From positions 1 through 12,109 of the forward strand of contig JALLPB010003437.1 in NCBI GenBank assembly GCA_036939975.1: 12,109 nt of DNA. The letters run 5' to 3'. Under the pieces are notes generated by a model. It had not been told where the DNA came from. It did no database searches and saw only the letters and a list, made by a program, of their open reading frames with translations. Origin of the DNA: Cyclostephanos tholiformis. Taxonomy: Eukaryota > Bacillariophyta > Thalassiosirophyceae > Thalassiosirales > Thalassiosiraceae. Both the position numbers and the translations under genes were made by a program. Positions 8,183-12,109 of this stretch are shown piece by piece (position 1 is the stretch's first letter; each line of letters begins with the position of its first letter).

Positions 8183-8627
8183 GTGATATCAGAATGATTG
8201 ATTCTGACTGAGCGTCATGCTACTTACTACCCCATCTTTTCTTATTATTTTTTCAACGCTCGCTGTACTCCTGTAGCCACATGGTATGGCTATCACCAAA
8301 GTACCACATTGTACTTACACGGACTTTCTCTACTGCATATCCAAAAAATATTATAGTACTAACTTCTACATACGCTTATTTCTCAACGCCATCTCCAAAT
8401 ATTGTACATAAGAAACGGAAATAACTTCCAACCACAGATAGAGCAACTTTCAGTCCGCCAGTGCAGTTAATGAGCTTTTAAGGCCCACATGTCTCATCGA
8501 TCCGGTAATTCGTTTGTAGGTTGCAGGTTGCAGATAGCAAAACAAACCGCTAGTGCCTCATCCAGTCCACTATAAATTGCTACGCCGGTCTAGTAGCTAA
8601 CGAGCATTTGCAGTCACCTTTCTTTTT

Positions 8628-8714
8628 GTTGCTGCGATTACGATCGCACCATTCTGTATGCGATTCATATCGCATTCACCTCTTTCTACACATTCACCTG
8701 TGGCTGAAGAGATT
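8628..8714. repeat. Third partial copy (C) of the 164-bp repeat
   Basis: About 87 bp match the middle of units A and B, from GTTGCTGCGATTAC to CACCTGTGGCTGAAGAG. It holds exact motifs at 8633-8648 (centre TACG) and 8659-8674 (centre TCAT). The outer parts of the unit are absent. The centres differ from those of unit B while all half-sites are intact. Confidence 0.8.
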
Positions 8715-8923
8715 TCCACTCTGGTCTAACTTAATATCGTCCGGAACACAGCCGATTGGAACGTCTGTCGAGATAACAAGATTCCGTGACACATGGTTGC
8801 AACACCAATTTAGGACAAGGATCTCTAGTCCCGCCTCCAGTCCGCCGAAATCAAATTCACCTCGAGTGCCACTTACAGAAAACCGATTGTCACGCTGGTC
8901 CAGCTAATAGGGATTACTGCTCG

Positions 8924-11107
8924 ATGACCCATTCTAATTCTCAGAAAGTACACAATGGATATAGGGGTTTGGAATTGAACATAAAGTACAATCTTGAGAA
9001 TGATTCCCGTGTCGTATTTAGTGAAACATACACTCAAGGTTCATACGAAGTCTTCGTCATGGTCAATTCTGTTATACCTGAAGTTCTTCATCCAAAAAAA
9101 CGATTTTCTATGCCCATCGACGGATGTGCTACTTTTATAAGAAGTTCGTGTATGACAAACTTTAAGCAATCTGGCAGAGGATCACTCATTGCATACAGTT
9201 ACAAACACAAACCGCTGTGGAAGATTGCGGTTGTAAAGACTATCAGGTATGACTTAGAGGTTCTCTCTACAATCGAATTGTGGGAATTTAAAGATGTCGT
9301 TGATGACAAGGGTATACCTAGGATACTCATGTGTGACCAGTGGGAATGTATGTTGCCACTTCTCACTCATCGGATGTTTTTTCTGGATGATATTGAGTTG
9401 CTGTTTCTTAATCAAGTAAGTAATAATTGTTTTACCTCATTCTTCGTTTGAATATTTTGTTTTTGCTCACGTATTGTGTTACTTTTTCAACAGGTTAGAG
9501 GACCGGTACCCTTAGGAGGATCGATCTGTCCACAAACGAGGAATGCTGTTGATGGTGGTGTACAATCTTCACGGTTGGGTATTGATGTTTGGGATATCCC
9601 AAAGCCAATTTATATAAACAATATCACCAAAACAGTACAACACTATCCTATTAAGCCTTCTATGTATGGAGTTGAGGATCTATTGGTAACCAACACTACG
9701 TGGAGAAATATGAGAAAGAAGAAACGATGTAAGATAGAGTCATGCAATATAGATGTGAAGGAGTTCAACAAACCGCCTAAGAAGATCTTTCATCATGATC
9801 ATCGAGGTTTGATCGTTGTCGTATGTAAGGAAGATGGAAGTACGTTGGATATTATGGAGTCGGGAAAAACAACTCAACAATTGAGAGATAAACTCAATCT
9901 TCCATCTATATCATCGTCAAATGATTTGTCATCGACGCTCCAGCACTTTTATTGCTTTCAAGAGGAAGATTACGATGCACTATGTAAAGCATATCCTGGG
10001 GGACTGCAGCTTCAAGAAGGACAGAATTACGACGAGCAAATTGATGACGTGCTGAAGCAGCGATCGAAGTCAATGTGTTCTCTTATATCACTTGACAAAA
10101 TTGTTCCTCCGGAGGAGATAAAAAACGGCAGATATCATTATTTTGTCAGACAATTTGCTGGAGATGGTTCTCCCGATGTGGACAATACTTTCATTACTTC
10201 TCATAATGTCCACGGTTTACAGGTCAATTATAAAATGGCTAGAGCGAGGGAATATTCTGAACACGTACCTCTATCTGCTGGGTTCTTTCAATCATGTTGT
10301 CACAGTGTGAAAATTCAGCAGACATTCATACCCCTTTTAGAGAAGGGTCTTGGTCGAATGGGTATGTACGTTGGTGGTCGATCAGTGATGAATCATAGGG
10401 GAGGTCTGTCATACGTGGGTCCAAGGAAGAAGGGACATATGCGTCAAGCGACTGTTGCTGAGGGGCCAAACGAGCCAAATGTTGGTAGGGAACACCAGTT
10501 TCACTTTCATCGTAAAGGAACAGACCATAAGTACTGGCCATTCGTACATGGATTTGTAAACTTGCTCGTTGGTGGTACTACTTTGGCGGCATACTACATA
10601 TATCCGCACATGGCTAAGCTCTTTCCTGTTTCTAATTCAAGCTTGTATCGGAATAAGTTTTGTCCATCTGGTATATTAGCCATAGACTTCTGTTCCTCAT
10701 GTCATCTTGATAAGTCAGACAATCAAAAACAATTCGTCGGTGAAATGAAAGAGAGGTTACGTTTGGTTGTAAATGAATTTCAACATCTTCATGAATCAAG
10801 TGTTACCATTGTTGCTGAAAGATACCGACAGGCTGCTAATGCTCTCAAACATATTCTTTGGTGGGGTGTTTGTCTACCAACAACTTGTTGCTATCAGTAT
10901 GTTGGTCTTAAAAGCAATATTGAGGTGTATCAGTTCTTTATGTGTCCAGGTCTTGGTACAACTTATCGAATCAAGAACTACTGGGTTCATTCATTCTTGG
11001 GAGGATTGTTTTCTCACTGTACTTCAGCGGCTATATTTATAGTTGATGGTAGGGCATATTTTGGAACATGTCCAAAAGTGACCATGTTTTCGTGGGGTGG
11101 AAATTGA
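8924..11107 (+). CDS. Large two-exon protein, possible distant 2OG/Fe(II) oxygenase
   Basis: Exon 1 is 8924-9415 (164 codons from ATG, MTHSNSQKVHNG) and exon 2 is 9494-11107 (537 aa plus TGA). They join in phase 0 (FLNQ then VRGPVPLGG), giving 701 aa. The frame is open upstream to 8786 but without ATG. There is no signal peptide or transmembrane pattern. The N-terminal part (GSLIAYSYKHKPLWKIAVVK) and the middle, with a basic RKKKRCK patch near 238-244, are not recognised. The C-terminal third has GILAIDFCSSCHLDKSDN (H568, D570), EVYQFFMCPGLGTTYRIKNY, GGLFSHCTSAAIFIVDGRAY (H672, R684) and ends FSWGGN. HxD, a later His on a strand after a glycine-rich turn, and a downstream Arg fit the double-stranded beta-helix oxygenases. 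The 'HLDKSDN' word reminds me of TET/JBP-type enzymes, but this is weak. If correct, it might oxidise a base in DNA or RNA. Otherwise it is a lineage-specific protein of unknown role. Divergent from the acidic oxygenase-like gene. Confidence 0.72.
9416..9493 (+). other. Spliceosomal intron (78 bp, phase 0)
   Basis: The donor is CAA|GTAAGT and the acceptor is TTACTTTTTCAACAG|GTT, with a T-rich tract before AG. Removal joins the two long open frames in phase 0. If retained, the exon 1 frame meets TGA at 9449-9451. Its length suits the short introns of microalgae. This is the best single proof that the window is nuclear eukaryotic DNA. Confidence 0.85.
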
Positions 11108-11117
11108 TGACGATATT

Positions 11118-11172
11118 TATGCAGACTGTGGGGGTGCTGAATAGAGGTATATGCAGACTGTGGGGGTGCTGA
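11118..11172. repeat. Two perfect 23-bp direct repeats
   Basis: TATGCAGACTGTGGGGGTGC followed by TGA occurs at 11118-11140 and 11150-11172, a 32-bp period. The pair begins 11 bp after the stop codon of the plus-strand gene, in its 3' untranslated region. It could be a simple tandem duplication or a paired site in the mRNA tail. Confidence 0.8.
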
Positions 11173-11304
11173 CTTAGGATCGTCAATTGGCCGTCCTTGT
11201 GTCCACCCCCTAAGGAATGCATGATACCTCAATGAGAGTGACTATACAACTATTTGGGAGTTCAGGGAGTTGTTTTGTACTAATCTTCAAACAAACTCTT
11301 CAAA

Positions 11305-11320
11305 TGCGATCATTATCGCA
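11305..11320. repeat. TGCGAT-N4-ATCGCA motif between the convergent genes
   Basis: An exact copy with centre CATT. The arms extend to 9 bp (AAATGCGAT/ATCGCATTT), the longest in the window. It lies in the 286-bp gap between the stop codons of the plus-strand gene and the minus-strand gene at the right edge, mirroring the copy at 5914. Confidence 0.75.
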
Positions 11321-11393
11321 TTTCACTGTGGAATGAACTATAAAGGAAATTAATTGACATCTCAAGAGTCTGATGAAGTTAACAAGAATCAAG

Positions 11394-12109
11394 TTACATT
11401 ATGAGCTGACCAAAATAACGACTCCACTTCCTTTGTGGTAGAGTGCAGAAATATTCCCTGTTAGGGCCACCATGGTTCTTAAACACACAAAGTGGATTGA
11501 CGATGCTTTCAATAGGAACTGCATAGGTACATTCATCCAAGTCTTCTGGCATTTGAATCTTTGAAATGAAATCTCTCTGCATTCTTTCCATTGACATAGG
11601 AGAAGATGAAGGTGATGACTGCACAACTGCCATCACGGATGTGTCATTACCTGACAGAATAAAAAAGCCTAATATTCTGGCAGGATACGGTTCATCATAA
11701 CCATCCCATTGGATAAGACACCAATCATACCACTCCCCATCATTACCAAAATTACATGTAGCTCTGAAAATTTCCTCCCTTCCTTCAAGTTTCAACTTGC
11801 AACATGTGAAAGCTTGAATTATGAACTGACTCCTGGTCGTGTCATTCAGAGAAATATAACGGACTATGGCCTCGACAAACTTTACTGATGTTCTCTTTCG
11901 TTTCGATAGAACTGGATGTGTGAAATCAATTCCATTGACGTTTAATGTGAGTGAATATTTACCTTCCATCACTGGGTAGGAAATACTCTTGCATTGAGCT
12001 GAGTTGAATTTTATATTGTGCTTTTGGACTAATGTTTGTTTTGCTATATCACAGACCATTCTCTCGTAAAACCTAAGTGCGATTTGGCTACTGAAGCAAC
12101 TTGCTCTCT
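11394..12109 (-). CDS. Partial gene with C-terminal module like that of DNA-transposon proteins
   Basis: The frame is open from the right edge to TAA at 11396-11394 (237 residues visible). There is an ATG at 12059, but 16 in-frame codons precede it (CFSSQIALRFYERM) without a stop, so the gene probably starts outside the window. The visible part opens with ALRFYERMVCDIAKQTLVQK, has a basic SKRKRTSVKF patch, then EWYDWCLIQWDGYDEPYPAR, ILGFFILSGND, MAVVQSS, TYAVPIESIVNPLCVF and EYFCTLPQRKWSRYFG. The order 'W-x-D-W..V/I-x-W ... P-A-(K/R)-I-L-x-F ... V-x-x-I-x-x-P ... W-x-x-(Y/F)-F' resembles, from memory, small beta-rich tails at the ends of KDZ/Zisupton-like and other large transposase proteins. 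I did not verify this, and no catalytic core is visible. Convergent with the 8924-11107 gene. Otherwise an unknown protein. Confidence 0.6.
   Translation of the reverse strand, partial: RASCFSSQIALRFYERMVCDIAKQTLVQKHNIKFNSAQCKSISYPVMEGKYSLTLNVNGIDFTHPVLSKRKRTSVKFVEAIVRYISLNDTTRSQFIIQAFTCCKLKLEGREEIFRATCNFGNDGEWYDWCLIQWDGYDEPYPARILGFFILSGNDTSVMAVVQSSPSSSPMSMERMQRDFISKIQMPEDLDECTYAVPIESIVNPLCVFKNHGGPNREYFCTLPQRKWSRYFGQLIM

Larger units (their letters stand above)
7645..8923. promoter_or_regulatory. Shared divergent upstream region, rich in repeats
   Basis: This 1.28-kb gap separates the starts of two divergent genes, so it probably holds both promoters. It contains seven exact and two one-mismatch copies of TGCGAT-N4-ATCGCA, a 34-bp-period tandem pair next to the minus gene, a 164-bp tandem pair at 7779-8107 and a third partial copy at 8628-8714. 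A TATA-like TATAAATT lies at 8571-8578, about 350 bp before the plus-strand ATG. That would leave a long leader, so I rate it weakly. The frame of the plus gene is open back to 8786 but has no ATG there, so an upstream exon cannot be excluded. The AT-rich part at 8220-8570 shows nothing else. Confidence 0.55.

Noticed and set aside
5881..11380. A single transposon bounded by inverted ends near 5882 and 11379
   Set aside because: GTTAACT occurs in inverted orientation at both places, but the match stops after seven bases and no target-site duplication is visible. The motif copies at 5914 and 11305 remain suggestive without proving ends.
1..12109. tRNA, rRNA, CRISPR or bacterial operon signals
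   Set aside because: No T-loop-like GGTTCGAATCC, no rRNA-like conserved blocks and no spacer-repeat array were found. Gene spacing and the intron argue against bacteria.

Overview
The window looks like nuclear DNA of a eukaryotic microalga, most likely a diatom or another stramenopile. The clearest sign is a 78-bp spliceosomal intron (GTAAGT...TTTTTCAACAG) that joins two open frames in phase 0. Genes are sparse and separated by AT-rich or simple-sequence DNA. The acidic, His- and Asp-rich low-complexity proteins, the many codon-like trinucleotide repeats and the Myb/SANT-like gene relic also suit such a genome. The lineage is an inference; no rRNA or organelle marker is present.

Positions 1-3515 are a graveyard of decayed sequence. 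At the left edge is a 139-bp foldback element with 52-bp arms. Next come two broken minus-strand genes. The one at 505-1527 is a Myb/SANT-like DNA-binding protein (DUF6818 type) with two in-frame stops and at least three frame changes. The one at 2451-3515 encoded an acidic, Lys/Gln-rich protein and has in-frame TAG and TGA codons plus several frame changes. A ten-codon scrap similar to part of the second relic lies on the opposite strand at 2133-2162.

Positions 3516-5967 hold no gene I can support. They contain a degenerate tandem array with a period near 180 bp (about 3765-4480), a kilobase of cryptic trinucleotide-repeat DNA (about 4600-5600), a G-run cluster able to form a quadruplex (5607-5643) and a 10-bp-arm hairpin (5716-5742).

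Positions 5968-11107 are the interesting core. Two large genes are transcribed divergently. One (5968-7644, minus) encodes a 558-aa protein with a basic NLS-like patch, a very acidic middle and a C-terminal fold with an HxD...H...R pattern like 2-oxoglutarate/Fe(II) oxygenases. The other (8924-11107, plus, one intron) encodes a 701-aa protein whose C-terminal third also carries HxD...H...R and may be a second, distant oxygenase (TET/JBP-like at best). Their 1.28-kb shared upstream region contains 164-bp tandem repeats and many copies of a 6-4-6 inverted motif, TGCGAT-N4-ATCGCA. There are nine exact copies in the window, all outside coding sequence, and one lies just past the 3' end of each of the two genes. 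Such a motif would be expected about 0.0007 times by chance.

A third gene runs in from the right edge (11394-12109, minus, partial). Its C-terminal module (WYDWCLIQWDG...YPARILGF...VPIESIVNPL) resembles, from memory, tails of some DNA-transposon proteins. A working hypothesis is a mobile or recently mobile locus with two oxygenase-like proteins and a dimer-binding repeat as its control or end sequence. Only the repeat, the gene layout and the motif residues are seen directly. The biochemical roles are inferred.
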